A stretch of DNA of 64,000 nucleotides from Tsukamurella ocularis (lineage in GTDB: Bacteria; Actinomycetota; Actinomycetes; Mycobacteriales; Mycobacteriaceae). The stretch is from assembly GCF_024807615.1 (NCBI RefSeq), contig NZ_JANUCJ010000002.1, forward strand, positions 248,001-312,000, given 5' to 3'. The notes beneath the pieces were generated by a model. That model was not told the origin of the DNA, made no database searches, and was given only the letters and a program-made list of their open reading frames with translations. The position numbers and the translations under genes are program-made. Of this stretch, positions 50,471 to 60,086 are shown piece by piece (positions within the stretch are counted from its first letter, which is position 1; the number at the start of each line of letters is the position of its first letter).

Positions 50471-51034
50471 ATGCCCAAGGTGAGCGATGATCACCTCGCC
50501 GCGCGGCGCCGCCAGATCCTCGACGGCGCGCGGACCTGCTTCGCCGAGTACGGCTACGACGGAGCCACCGTCCGCCGGCTCGAGGCCGCGACCGACCTCT
50601 CGCGCGGCGCGATCTTCCACCACTTCCGCGACAAGGACGCGCTGTTTCTGGCGCTGGCCCGCGAGGACGCCCAGCGGATGGCCGACATCGCCGCGGAAGA
50701 GGGCCTCGTGCAGGTCATGCGCGACATGCTCAGCCATCCGGAACGCTTCGACTGGCTGGGGACCCGGCTGGAGATCGCCCGGCGGCTCAAGAACGACGGC
50801 GACTTCCGCGCGGAGTGGACCGAGCGCAGCGCCGAACTCACCGAGGCCACGCTGCGTCGCCTGGAGCGGCAGAAGCAGCGCGGCCGGCTGCGCGACGACC
50901 TGCCGACCGACGTGATCCTCAGCTACCTCGACCTCGTACTCGACGGGCTGGTCACCCACCTCGCCTCCGGCCGCCCGACGGCGGGCCTCGAGGCGGTGCT
51001 CGACCTGGTCGAGGAGAGCGTGCGGCGTCCCTAG
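50471..51034 (+). CDS. acnR: TetR-family repressor of aconitase
   Basis: The 187-residue protein has a TetR helix-turn-helix at residues 11-60 (ATVRRLEAATDLSRGAIFHHF) and a helical ligand-binding domain. AcnR of corynebacteria represses acn. Position directly after acn and the operator match identify it. The strong hairpin before it suggests reduced expression relative to acn. Confidence 0.92.
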   Translation: MPKVSDDHLAARRRQILDGARTCFAEYGYDGATVRRLEAATDLSRGAIFHHFRDKDALFLALAREDAQRMADIAAEEGLVQVMRDMLSHPERFDWLGTRLEIARRLKNDGDFRAEWTERSAELTEATLRRLERQKQRGRLRDDLPTDVILSYLDLVLDGLVTHLASGRPTAGLEAVLDLVEESVRRP

Positions 51035-51272
51035 CGCTTCGTCAGGGCCGGGACGAGCGTCGCGATGCCCAGCCCCAGCATCGCAATGCCCGCGAGCAGG
51101 GTCAGGTAGAGGCCGATGCCGGCTGCCCGTACTGCGGATGCCCCAGCGACGGCTGCGGGGTGCCCCACGGCTGCGCGGGCTGCTGCGGGGGCCGGCCCTG
51201 GTGCGGCGGCACCTGGCCGCCGCCCTGGGGATGGGGACCGCCCTGCTGGTATCCGCCCTGGTTGTAGGTCAT
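51031..51272 (-). pseudogene. frameshifted small Pro/Gln-rich membrane protein
   Basis: From the ATG at 51272 the frame encodes a Gln/Pro/Gly-rich stretch (MTYNQGGYQQGG at its start) that stops at 51102. The frame starting about 51120 encodes a matching transmembrane helix (GIGLYLTLLAGIAMLGL) ending at 51031. One missing base near 51119, probably one G in a GG run, would join them into a typical actinobacterial small protein of about 80 residues. It is either a real frameshift or a sequencing error. Confidence 0.6.
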
Positions 51273-51341
51273 GCGGGGAGCGTAGCCCCGTCGGCCTTGC
51301 GATCCGGTTGCCGACGCCCAAACGTGATCCTCGGTTGCGGC

Positions 51342-52166
51342 TCAGCGCCCTTCGGGCGGCGTCGCGTAGAGGAAGACCGCACCGCCCGGATCCTTGGCCG
51401 AGCCCATGGTTCCCCAGGGAGTCACCTCCGCGGTGCGGAGGATCTCGCCGCCCGCGGCGACGATGCGCTGCTCGGCGGCAGCGGTGTCCTCGACGGTCAG
51501 ATACACCTGCCAGAACGACGGCATGCCCTCCCCGAAGACGCCCGACTCGAACAGTGGCGCCGCGTCCATGATCCCCGCGACGCCGTCCTTCCCGCCCTCG
51601 GGGCCGACGAGCACCTGGCTGTAGCGGTCCGGCCCGAAGGAGCCCTCTTTGCCTCCGCTGCCGATCTCCTGCAGAGTCCACCCGAAGACAGTGCGGTAGA
51701 AGGCGAGCGAGGCGTCGTAACTACGGCTCATGCAGTCGAACCAGTACGGGGCGCCGGGGATCCCGCGTTCGACGAATCCGGGATGAGTGCCGGGCTGCCA
51801 CACGCCGATCGCCGCACCCACCGGGTCGACGAAGAAGCCGAACCGTCCGAGATCGCCGACGTCAGCGACGGGGACGATGATCGACGCGCCGGCCTCGGTG
51901 GCCGCCGCGAGGGTCGCCTCCGCGTCATCGGCGCGCAGGTACGTCGACCACATGTCGCCTGGGCCTTCGCCGCCGTCAGTCGCGCCCATGAGGCCGGCAA
52001 CGAGGTGGCCGTTGTTCCGGAAGTTGCGGTAGCCACCGAACTCCGGGCTGGGCGGATCCGCCTCCCATCCGAAAACGGCACCGTAGAAGTCCGCCGCCCT
52101 ATCGGCATCGGAGCTCATGAGGTCGATCCACACGGGTGCGCCCAGCGGGGCGTGGTACGCGGTCAT
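51342..52166 (-). CDS. two-domain VOC-family protein
   Basis: The 274-residue protein contains two VOC modules, about residues 10-125 and 140-265. Each has the start DLMSSDADRAADFYG or FDCMSRSYDASLAFY and an end with a metal-ligand Glu or Asp. Such two-module proteins are common in actinobacteria, and no substrate is known. ATG at 52166 preferred. Confidence 0.85.
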   Translation of the reverse strand: MTAYHAPLGAPVWIDLMSSDADRAADFYGAVFGWEADPPSPEFGGYRNFRNNGHLVAGLMGATDGGEGPGDMWSTYLRADDAEATLAAATEAGASIIVPVADVGDLGRFGFFVDPVGAAIGVWQPGTHPGFVERGIPGAPYWFDCMSRSYDASLAFYRTVFGWTLQEIGSGGKEGSFGPDRYSQVLVGPEGGKDGVAGIMDAAPLFESGVFGEGMPSFWQVYLTVEDTAAAEQRIVAAGGEILRTAEVTPWGTMGSAKDPGGAVFLYATPPEGR

Positions 52167-52294
52167 GGCGATAACGGTGGCACACCGGGCCGACAAGTTC
52201 CAGCGTTCCCCGCACATCGGATTGCGATCGCAGTACGCACAGGGTGCTCCGATGACAGTGAGCGGGTGACGAACCCGCCCACGGCACCGTCGGA

Positions 52295-53056
52295 CTACAG
52301 GTTGGCGACGCCCCGGGCGTCCCGGTAGACGCCCGCCACGCCGCTCGCGGACATCGGTCCGGACTGGATCTTGGCGTCCGAGGCGACGACGGCCTGCAAG
52401 GTGACGCCGGCGACGAGGAAGTCGGCGACCGAGCGTCGGGTGTGGTCGGCGGAGGTGACGAGCACCGCGCCGTTGCCGAAGCCGTTCTGGCGCATGAGGA
52501 CCGCCGTGTTGATGGCGTTCCCCTGGGTCGAACCGGCCTTGTCCTCGGTGTAGATGCGGGTGCCGGAGACGCCCTGCGCCAGCAGCCACTCCTTCATCGC
52601 CGCGGCCTCGGTCTTGCCCGCCTTGGGCGCGCCGCCGGTCACGACGATCGGGAAGGCCGGGTAGGCCTGTGCGACCGCGAGGCCCTTGGTCAGGCGCTCG
52701 ACGAGGATCGGCCGCATCGCGCCGTTGTCCTCCAGGCCGAAGCCGAGGATGACGATGGCGGAGCCGGGGGCGACGCCGCCGGGCACCTGGTCGGTGAGCG
52801 GGAAGGTCAGCGCCTTGTTGACGTTCGTCATCAGCGCCACGACCTTCTGCGCCTGGTCGATCGGCATCTGATTGATGGCGGCCTGCGCGCCCGCGGTATC
52901 GCCCGCGGCCTGGCGGTCGATCGCCTGGTTGGTGAGGGACGTCGACGACGTCGAGGTCGACGGTGCCGCCCCCGCCGTCCCCGTCGCCAGGGTGGCGGCG
53001 ACCGCAACGGCGGCCGTCAGCGAAACGATCGAGCGGAAGAAACCAGAGACACGCAT
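52295..53056 (-). CDS. secreted DUF218/YdcF-family protein
   Basis: The 253-residue protein has a classical signal peptide (to about residue 30, GTAGA-AP). A DUF218 domain follows with the GFGLEDNGAMRPILVERL segment and the VTGGAPK and SADHTRR motifs. YdcF-like proteins of this group are involved in envelope or polysaccharide metabolism, but the reaction is uncertain. The upstream gap holds a small CGTGTG-TTG-CACACG hairpin (53108-53122). Confidence 0.85.
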   Translation of the reverse strand: MRVSGFFRSIVSLTAAVAVAATLATGTAGAAPSTSTSSTSLTNQAIDRQAAGDTAGAQAAINQMPIDQAQKVVALMTNVNKALTFPLTDQVPGGVAPGSAIVILGFGLEDNGAMRPILVERLTKGLAVAQAYPAFPIVVTGGAPKAGKTEAAAMKEWLLAQGVSGTRIYTEDKAGSTQGNAINTAVLMRQNGFGNGAVLVTSADHTRRSVADFLVAGVTLQAVVASDAKIQSGPMSASGVAGVYRDARGVANL

Positions 53057-53248
53057 GTAGCCCTCCGTGACAAATGAGTCTATCGGTGGAAAACTACACT
53101 ACTGAGTCGTGTGTTGCACACGTGAATGTTGATTCGTGCCCGAAGCCACGCCCGGGGCACGCTGAGAGCGCACAAGAGCCTCGGTGGATTCCTGCGGTCG
53201 GCGAGCGGCGCGTCGTCGCCGACACGCACCGAAACTGGTGGTCCGCCT

Positions 53249-54271
53249 CTACGACGAGGCGGGCAGGGCGATCCCGAGCTCACGGAACACCGCGCGGGCG
53301 CGGTCCGGATAGTCGGTGATCAGCCCGTCCGCGCCGTCCCGCAGCAGCGTCCGCATCGTCGCGGGATCGTTGACCGTCCACGGGATGACCTTCAGGCCCA
53401 GGTCGTGCGCGCGCCGGATCAGCGGAGCCGTCGTGAAGCGCACGAACTCCGCGTCGCCGACGCCGCCGTCCTGCGGGTCGCCCTGCACCGGCGAGATCGC
53501 GGTGAGTCCGGGGATGGTTGCCTTCGCCGCCCGCACCCAGTCGCCGCCGTAGCCGTCCACGTCCAGCCCCAGCCACGGAGACGCACCCGGCTTCCCCGTC
53601 TGCAGGAACTGCTCGCCGTTGGTCAGCGCGATCAGCCCGACGCCCGGGAGTAGCGGCCCGATCTCCCGTAGAGCGGTCCAGTCGAAGCTCTGGATCGTGA
53701 CCTGCCGGGCGAGGCCGGAGCGCGTGATCTCCCCCGCCACCGCGCGCACGAACTCGCCGCGCGGCGCCGTCTCCGACGGTGTGCCCGCCTCCACCTTGGT
53801 CTCGATGTTCATCCGCACGGGCGAGCGACGCGCGCGGACGAGGTCGAAGAGCTCGCGCAGCTCGGGGATGCGGGCTCCCGCCACCACGCGCTGCGAGGCG
53901 GTGACCTTCTCGTATCCGCAGTTCATAGTGCGGACCTGGGCGTAGGTCAGGTCGCGGACGTACTTGCCAACGTACGGGTACTGCGGGTCCCCGGGCGTCG
54001 CCGGCGCGGTGTCGGCACACTTCTTCGAGTCCACCTTCCGGTCGTGGGTGATCACGACCTTCCGGTCCTTCGTCACCTGCGTGTCCAGTTCCAGCGTCGT
54101 GACGCCGAGCCGCATCGCCGCGGAGAAGCCCTCCAGCGTGGACTCGGTCTGCAGGCCGAGCCCGCCCCGGTGCGCCTGCAGGTCGACGGTCCGCGGCGCC
54201 GCTCCGGCAGGAGCCGCTCCCACCAGCAACGCGAAGAACAGAGCGATGATCGACAGACGCCGCAGGTTCAT
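53249..54271 (-). CDS. secreted glycerophosphodiester phosphodiesterase
   Basis: The 340-residue protein has a signal peptide (to about residue 25, AGAAP). A GDPD TIM-barrel follows with the catalytic HRGG, ELDTQVTKDRKVVITHD and IETKVE motifs. These supply the two histidines and the metal-binding Glu and Asp. It should cleave glycerophosphodiesters outside the membrane to feed glycerol-3-phosphate uptake. ATG at 54271 preferred over an upstream GTG. Confidence 0.92.
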   Translation of the reverse strand: MNLRRLSIIALFFALLVGAAPAGAAPRTVDLQAHRGGLGLQTESTLEGFSAAMRLGVTTLELDTQVTKDRKVVITHDRKVDSKKCADTAPATPGDPQYPYVGKYVRDLTYAQVRTMNCGYEKVTASQRVVAGARIPELRELFDLVRARRSPVRMNIETKVEAGTPSETAPRGEFVRAVAGEITRSGLARQVTIQSFDWTALREIGPLLPGVGLIALTNGEQFLQTGKPGASPWLGLDVDGYGGDWVRAAKATIPGLTAISPVQGDPQDGGVGDAEFVRFTTAPLIRRAHDLGLKVIPWTVNDPATMRTLLRDGADGLITDYPDRARAVFRELGIALPASS

Positions 54272-54369
54272 GAACCGCACGCTAGGCCGCCACGGTGAAC
54301 CCGACCTGTCCGCGACGTGAAGGGCTCCCCGATACACTGGACCGTCGCATACGCAAGGGGAGGTACACG

Positions 54370-55875
54370 ATGGCGCAGTCGGCCGCGCAGCTGTACGCCG
54401 CGTTCACGGATAACGCCGACAACGACGTCGCGCTCCGCCTACTCCGCTCCCCCAACGCCGTCGCCTACCTGGCCCTCATGGCGGCGAGGCTGGGCACGGG
54501 CCCCGCCGACGCGGAGGAGCTGGGCGACGCGCTGACCGTCGACCTGCAGTCCCTCCAGAGCCACTTCACCGAGCGCGCGCGGCCGGTCCCCGCCGGGCCC
54601 GACGTCCTGGACCAGTGGGTCAAGCACGGCTTCGTATCGAGAACCCTCGATGAGGACGACCGCGAGGTCATCCAGCTCACCCGCGGCGCGACGACGGCCC
54701 TCGGCCAGGTGCAGGCCGTCTCGCTGGACCGCAACGTCGCCACCGAGACCGCGCTCGAGCTGGTCACGGCCCGACTGTCGGCGGTGGCGGTCACCGTCAG
54801 CGCCGATCCCGACGACCACCTCCGCGCCCTGGACCAGCAGATCGCCGAGCTCACCCAGCGACGCGAGGCCCTGCGCCAGGGCCTCATCCCCGAGTACGAC
54901 CGCGACAAGGTGGTCGACGACCTCAAGATCGTCAGCTCCCTCGCCGAGCGCATGCCCGCAGATATCCTGGGCTACGGCGAGAAGCTCCGCGAACACACGC
55001 GCGCCCTCCTCACCCACGGCCTCGACGCCTCCGACTCCAGCGAGGCCGAGGCCTACGCCAAGACCCTGCAGCGCCTCTTCGACGGCCACGACGAGCTCGC
55101 GAACACACCCGAGGGCAAGGCCTTCGACGCCTTCTACACGCTGCTCTCCGACCACCGCCTGCGCCGCCAGCTCGAGACGTCCGTCGCCTCCGTCGTGCAT
55201 GAGGTGGAGCTGCCGGACGACCTCAGAGACTCCCTCACCGGCTTCCTCGATCGCATGTGGATGCAGGTCCAGCGGGTCGACGAGATCCGCGGCCAGGTCT
55301 ATCGCCGCATCAACACCTTCGTCAAGGACGGCGACTTCCTGCAGTACCAGTCGCTGCGCGCCCGCATCACCGAGGCGCAGCGCGCGGCCGTCGACGCCTT
55401 CGACATCGTCTCCGCCGGCCGCGACACCGGCCTCGCCGTCCCCATGTCGGCCGTCGACACCAGCTCCGTCGGCGCCCTGCGCTTCCACGACGGCGTCGTC
55501 ACCCTGCCGCCCGAGGTGCGCGAGACCTCCGGCGAGTTCACCATCGACCCCGCGCGCCTCGTCGGCCGCGAGGCGATCGACTGGGACGCGCTCGCCTCCG
55601 CCGTCAACCAAGCCGTCAGCACGTCCGACGGTGCGACCCTCCTCGAGGTTCTCGCCGCGATCGACGCTCCCCGAGCCGGCGACGTCGTCGGCGTCTGGTC
55701 GCTCGGCGCGCGGTACGGCACCGTCGACGAGGACCGCCTGGTCACCGTCGTCGCGCACACCCAGCGCGGGCCCCGCGAGATGACGGTGCCGCACGTCGCC
55801 TTCGCCGCCGCGCTCCCGCCCCTGACCCCCGCCTCGGCCGCGCCCGAGCCCACCACGCTGTTCGAGCAGGAGTGA
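54370..55875 (+). CDS. jetA: JetA/MksF-type kleisin (DUF3375)
   Basis: The 501-residue protein is the kleisin of Wadjet/MksBEF SMC complexes (DUF3375). The N-terminal winged-helix region, a long coiled-coil (with LDQQIAELTQRREALRQG) and a C-terminal winged helix are consistent. In Wadjet it links the JetC ATPase heads and holds JetB. GGGGAGG (54357-54363) supports the ATG, and TACACT at 54333-54338 looks like a -10 box. It is followed after one base by jetB. Confidence 0.87.
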   Translation: MAQSAAQLYAAFTDNADNDVALRLLRSPNAVAYLALMAARLGTGPADAEELGDALTVDLQSLQSHFTERARPVPAGPDVLDQWVKHGFVSRTLDEDDREVIQLTRGATTALGQVQAVSLDRNVATETALELVTARLSAVAVTVSADPDDHLRALDQQIAELTQRREALRQGLIPEYDRDKVVDDLKIVSSLAERMPADILGYGEKLREHTRALLTHGLDASDSSEAEAYAKTLQRLFDGHDELANTPEGKAFDAFYTLLSDHRLRRQLETSVASVVHEVELPDDLRDSLTGFLDRMWMQVQRVDEIRGQVYRRINTFVKDGDFLQYQSLRARITEAQRAAVDAFDIVSAGRDTGLAVPMSAVDTSSVGALRFHDGVVTLPPEVRETSGEFTIDPARLVGREAIDWDALASAVNQAVSTSDGATLLEVLAAIDAPRAGDVVGVWSLGARYGTVDEDRLVTVVAHTQRGPREMTVPHVAFAAALPPLTPASAAPEPTTLFEQE

Positions 55876-55876
55876 C

Positions 55877-56671
55877 ATGACCGACGAATCGCTCGACGCC
55901 GCACTGGACATCGCGGACGACGTGCTCCCCGAGATCGACCTCGCCGACTTCAGCATCGCCGACGACGAGGCGATCACGTCGCTGCGCGGCGCCGACACCG
56001 CGCCCCGCTTCGACGGCGACACCTCCGCGCTGCCGAACTCGGTCTGTTACGCGCTGCAGGAGCTGATCGCGGCGCCGCACGTCTCGTCGCGGTCGAAGAA
56101 CTGGGCCGTGATCGAGGCCGAGGAGACGCTGCTGCGCAGCCGGCTCTCCGAGCTGAACCTGCTGCTCGAGATCAACCGCGAGACCAAGCACGCCTTCACC
56201 CGGCAGGTCAGCGAGAACGACCCGCGCCAGCGGAATCTGCTGCGCGCGCAGAGCCTCTCGCTCGCCGCGTCGGTGCTGGCGCTGTTCCTGCGCCTCAAGC
56301 ACCTGTCCAGCCCGGACGAGACGGCGGTCGTGGAGCGGCAGGAGATGATCGACCATCTGTTGACGTTCCGCCCCGCGCGCGACACCGACGAGGCCGGCTT
56401 CGTCAAGAAGGCCGACGCCGCGATCAACCAGCTCGAGACCCGCCGCCTGATCCGCCGCGTCGGCACCAGCGACCGGTACGCCGTGCACTCGGTGATCGCC
56501 TCGCTGCTCACCCCCGAGCAGGTGGACCTGTACACCGCCGCGTACCGCGACCTCGCCAGTACCGATCAGGACCTGGGCGAGGCGGCGGCCCCCGTCGACG
56601 ACGGCGAGGACGGCACCGTCGAGCCGGAGAACGACACCGAGCCCGAGAACGAGACGCAGGAGCAGCAGTGA
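55877..56671 (+). CDS. jetB: JetB/MksE-type KITE subunit (DUF4194)
   Basis: The 264-residue protein is the DUF4194 KITE-type subunit. The helical region around residues 55-215 has the typical WAVIEAEETLLRSRLSELNLLLEI and LLRAQSLSLAASVLALFLRL segments. An acidic C-terminal tail, rich in Asp and Glu, is an unusual extension. It bridges JetA in the complex. The stop overlaps the jetC start by four bases. Confidence 0.87.
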   Translation: MTDESLDAALDIADDVLPEIDLADFSIADDEAITSLRGADTAPRFDGDTSALPNSVCYALQELIAAPHVSSRSKNWAVIEAEETLLRSRLSELNLLLEINRETKHAFTRQVSENDPRQRNLLRAQSLSLAASVLALFLRLKHLSSPDETAVVERQEMIDHLLTFRPARDTDEAGFVKKADAAINQLETRRLIRRVGTSDRYAVHSVIASLLTPEQVDLYTAAYRDLASTDQDLGEAAAPVDDGEDGTVEPENDTEPENETQEQQ

Positions 56672-59600
56672 CCCGCAAGCATCTCGGCCAGTACCGCCTC
56701 ACCCGCCTGCAGGTGGTCAACTGGGGCACCTTCGACGGCTACAAGGACTTCCCGATCGACGAGCGGGGCGTGATCCTCACCGGCCCGTCAGGCTCGGGCA
56801 AGAGCTCGCTGATGGACGCGCATTCGGTGGTGCTGCTGCCCACCTACGACCAGTCCTTCAACGCCTCCGCGGACATGACGGCGAAGGGCGCCAAGCGCGC
56901 CGCCCGCTCGATGGCGGACTACGTGCGCGGTGCGTGGTCGGTCAACGACGACGAGCACCAGCAGTCCAAGGTCCAGTACCTGCGCGGCGACTCGGCCACC
57001 TGGTCGGCGGTCGCCGCGACCTACGACAACGGCGCGGGCAACGTGACCACGGCCGTCGCCGTGAAGTGGTTCCCCGGCAGCGGCACCGACGGCGCCTCGC
57101 TCAAGTCCTGGTACCAGTTGCATTCGGGCGGCTTCGATCTGCTGGACCTGCAGGAATGGGCCACCGCCGGCTTCGACACCCGCGGCTGGCGCTCTCGGCA
57201 CAGCGGCGTCGAATCCTTCGACACGCAGGCCGCCTACCAGGACGCGCTGCGCCGCCGTGTCGGCATCGGCACTTCCAGCGCCGCGCTGGCGCTGCTGGGC
57301 AAGGCCAAGGCCATGAAGAACGTCGGCGACCTCGACGCCTTCATCCGGACCTACATGCTCGACCGGCCGCAGACCTACGCGCGCGCCGAACGCCTCGTCG
57401 AGAACTTCACCCAGCTCGACGAGGCCTACCGGGCCGCCGCGCGCGCCGAGGCGCAGGAGAAGGTCCTGCGGCCGATGCCGGAGGCGTACGAGAAGTACCG
57501 CTCCGCCACCGTCGGGACGACGCGCGCGGCCGACCTGCTCGGCGCACCCGTGCGGTCCTACCTGCGCGGGCACAAGCTGCGACTGCTGCAGGAGCAGATG
57601 GACCGGATCGAGGGCGAGCGGGCCGGCACCGACGCGCAGATCGCCCGCTGGGAGGACCGCGCCGAGGAGCGCAAGATCCGCTACAACGACCTGCTGCACC
57701 GGCTCCGGCAGGAGCAGGGCGAGGTCGGGGTGCTCGAGGCGGAGCTCCAGTCGCGCGAGCTGCAGACCCAGGCCCGCCAGCGCGCCTACGAGCGCTTCGC
57801 CGCCGCGGTGGAGAAGCTCGGCGAGCGCGCGCCCGAGTCGGCGGAGGAGTTCGCCGCGCTGCGCGAGCAGGTCCCCGGCATCCGCGACCGCGCGACCGAG
57901 GCCGCCGAGGCCCTCGCGGGGCGCGTGCACTCCGCGTACACCGACGAGTCGGACGCGCGCCGGGCCGTCGAATCCGTGGACGACGAGCTGTCCGTGCTGG
58001 ACCGCCGCGCCTCGCTGCTGCCGCCCGCGCTGCTGGACCAGCGCGACGTGATCGCCCGCGCCACCGGCGTTCCCGCGGAGGAGCTTCCGTACGCGGCGGA
58101 GCTCATCGACGTCACGCCCGCGGAGCAGGCGACGTGGGCCGGCGCCGCCGAGCGCGTGCTGCGTCCGCTGGCCACGACGCTGTTGGTCCCCGCCGAGCAC
58201 CAGCGCGCGGTCGCCGACTACGTGAACGCCAACCGCGTGCAGGGCGTGCTCACGTACCAGGTGGTCGACGGTGCCGACCCCACCCGCCCGGAGCCCGGGT
58301 CCCTGGCCGCCAAGCTGACGGTCGACACCTCGACCGAGGCCGGACGGTGGCTGGCCGGCGCGGTGGCGCGCGCCGCGCGACACACCTGCGTGGACTCCCC
58401 CGCCGAGCTGGAGAAGCACGAGCAGGCCGTCACCGCCGAGGGCTTGGTCAAGGGCGCGGGCGGCCGGTTCCGCAAGGACGACCGTCGCGCCGTCGCGGAC
58501 CGCTCGCAGTGGGTGCTGGGCACCAACACCGGCAGTAAGCGCGAGGCACTGCAGCGCCGCCGCGACGAATTGGCCGCTGTGCACGCCAAGGCCGCCGAGG
58601 CGTCCGCGACGCTGCGCGACGACCTCGCCGAGCACAAGGCCGTCACCGACAGCGCCGCCGGCGTGCTGGGCTACACGTCCTGGGCTGAGCTCGACCACTG
58701 GGCGGCGAAGGCCGAGGCCGAGGAACTGGCCGACCGGATCTCCGACGCCCGCTCCGGCAACGCCGATCTCGGGGAGCTGGAGCTGCAGGCCGACAACGCC
58801 TACGGCGAACTGGCCGAAGCGCAGACCCGCATCGGCGCCCTCACCGAGACGATGAACCGCGCCGGCACCGAGTTCGACGACCTGCTGGCCGAATTCGAGA
58901 AGATCGACGCCGAGAGCGCCCCGAAGCTGACGAGTGAAGACGAGGACTTCCTCGCGACCGCCCTGTGGCACCTGCTCACCGCCGACGAGGCGAAACCCCG
59001 GCGGCTCACCCTCGACTCCTTCGGCGAGGTCCGCGCCGACCTCCGCGCCGAGCTGGAGCGCCAGCAGGCCGCGGCGACGGCCGATCGGGATGCCGCCGAG
59101 GCGCGGATCGTCCGCACCGCCGAGCAGTTCCTCCGCGAGTGGCCCGACGCCTCGACAGAACTCACCTCCGATGTCTCTTCGGCGCCTGACCTCGTCGCGG
59201 TGCACGAGAACCTCGTCGCGCACGGCCTCGCCGCCGCCACCGAGAAGTTCCGTCGGCTCATCACGACCGACGTCAGCCACTCGGTGTCGAACCTGTTCAA
59301 GGAAGTCGACGACACGCACCGGGCCATCACTCGCGGCATCGCCGACGTCAACGCTGGCCTGCGCCGGGTGGAGTTCAACGAGGGCACCTACCTGCAGATC
59401 GCCTACGCCGCCCGGCCCACGCCGGAGGCCACGGAGTTCGCGACGTTGGTCGACGAGATGGTGCGCGACGCACCTGCCGCGAAGCGCGCCGAGCCGGCGG
59501 CGATGGCCGCACAGTTCAAGCGGATCCGCGGGCTTGTGCTGCGCCTCACCGGCGACGACCCCGAGTCGCGCCGCTGGACGGAGAACGTCCTCGACGTGCG

Positions 59601-60030
59601 CACCGGCTACTCCTTCTACGGCAAGGAGAACGCGGTCGGCGCCGAGCCGGACGCACCCGCGGTGGTCACCTACCGCAACACCGCCACCAACTCCGGCGGC
59701 GAGCAGGAGAAGCTGGTCGCGTTCTGCCTCGCGGCGGCGCTCAGCTTCGCCCTGGGCAGCCACGGGATCGACGGCTCGAACGAACCCGCGTTCGCCCCGC
59801 TCATGCTAGACGAGGCGTTCAGCAAGTCCGACGAGCGCTTCTCCGCACAGTCGCTCCGAGCGTTCGAGCAGTTCGGCTTCCAGCTCCTGATCGCGGCCCC
59901 GATCCGGATGGTCGGCATCGTCGAGCCCTTCATCGGGCAGGTGATCCTCGTGGACAAGCAGGTCACGCCCGACGGTGCCCGCTCGGACGCCCGGTACGCC
60001 ACCTTCGGCGAGCTCGCCCCGGCCCGCTGA
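56668..60030 (+). CDS. jetC: JetC/MksB-type SMC-like ATPase
   Basis: The 1120-residue protein is the SMC/MukB-like ATPase of Wadjet/MksBEF. The Walker A motif is GPSGSGKSS (Lys45), followed by long coiled-coil arms with a hinge near the middle. The C-terminal head carries the ABC signature SGGEQ (from residue 1009) and Walker B MLDEA (Asp1048, Glu1049). All catalytic residues are intact, so it should hydrolyse ATP and extrude DNA loops. No JetD-type gene follows; a strong hairpin lies after its stop. Confidence 0.93.
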   Translation: MTRKHLGQYRLTRLQVVNWGTFDGYKDFPIDERGVILTGPSGSGKSSLMDAHSVVLLPTYDQSFNASADMTAKGAKRAARSMADYVRGAWSVNDDEHQQSKVQYLRGDSATWSAVAATYDNGAGNVTTAVAVKWFPGSGTDGASLKSWYQLHSGGFDLLDLQEWATAGFDTRGWRSRHSGVESFDTQAAYQDALRRRVGIGTSSAALALLGKAKAMKNVGDLDAFIRTYMLDRPQTYARAERLVENFTQLDEAYRAAARAEAQEKVLRPMPEAYEKYRSATVGTTRAADLLGAPVRSYLRGHKLRLLQEQMDRIEGERAGTDAQIARWEDRAEERKIRYNDLLHRLRQEQGEVGVLEAELQSRELQTQARQRAYERFAAAVEKLGERAPESAEEFAALREQVPGIRDRATEAAEALAGRVHSAYTDESDARRAVESVDDELSVLDRRASLLPPALLDQRDVIARATGVPAEELPYAAELIDVTPAEQATWAGAAERVLRPLATTLLVPAEHQRAVADYVNANRVQGVLTYQVVDGADPTRPEPGSLAAKLTVDTSTEAGRWLAGAVARAARHTCVDSPAELEKHEQAVTAEGLVKGAGGRFRKDDRRAVADRSQWVLGTNTGSKREALQRRRDELAAVHAKAAEASATLRDDLAEHKAVTDSAAGVLGYTSWAELDHWAAKAEAEELADRISDARSGNADLGELELQADNAYGELAEAQTRIGALTETMNRAGTEFDDLLAEFEKIDAESAPKLTSEDEDFLATALWHLLTADEAKPRRLTLDSFGEVRADLRAELERQQAAATADRDAAEARIVRTAEQFLREWPDASTELTSDVSSAPDLVAVHENLVAHGLAAATEKFRRLITTDVSHSVSNLFKEVDDTHRAITRGIADVNAGLRRVEFNEGTYLQIAYAARPTPEATEFATLVDEMVRDAPAAKRAEPAAMAAQFKRIRGLVLRLTGDDPESRRWTENVLDVRTGYSFYGKENAVGAEPDAPAVVTYRNTATNSGGEQEKLVAFCLAAALSFALGSHGIDGSNEPAFAPLMLDEAFSKSDERFSAQSLRAFEQFGFQLLIAAPIRMVGIVEPFIGQVILVDKQVTPDGARSDARYATFGELAPAR

Positions 60031-60033
60031 TCG

Positions 60034-60059
60034 GCCCGTCCGCGGCTGCTGCGGCGGGC
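60034..60059 (+). terminator. hairpin after jetC
   Basis: GCCCG and CCGC pair with GCGG and CGGGC around a 7-base loop (60034-60059), with one bulged T. It lies four bases after the jetC stop. The next gene has its own TTATAC box, so the jet operon probably ends here. Confidence 0.6.
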
Positions 60060-60086
60060 TGGGCAAGGAACTGTTATACAGAGCGC

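Noticed and set aside
56788-59763. Long open frame antisense to jetC
   Set aside because: Same GC-driven effect; jetC on the other strand has full SMC motifs and codon use typical of real genes.
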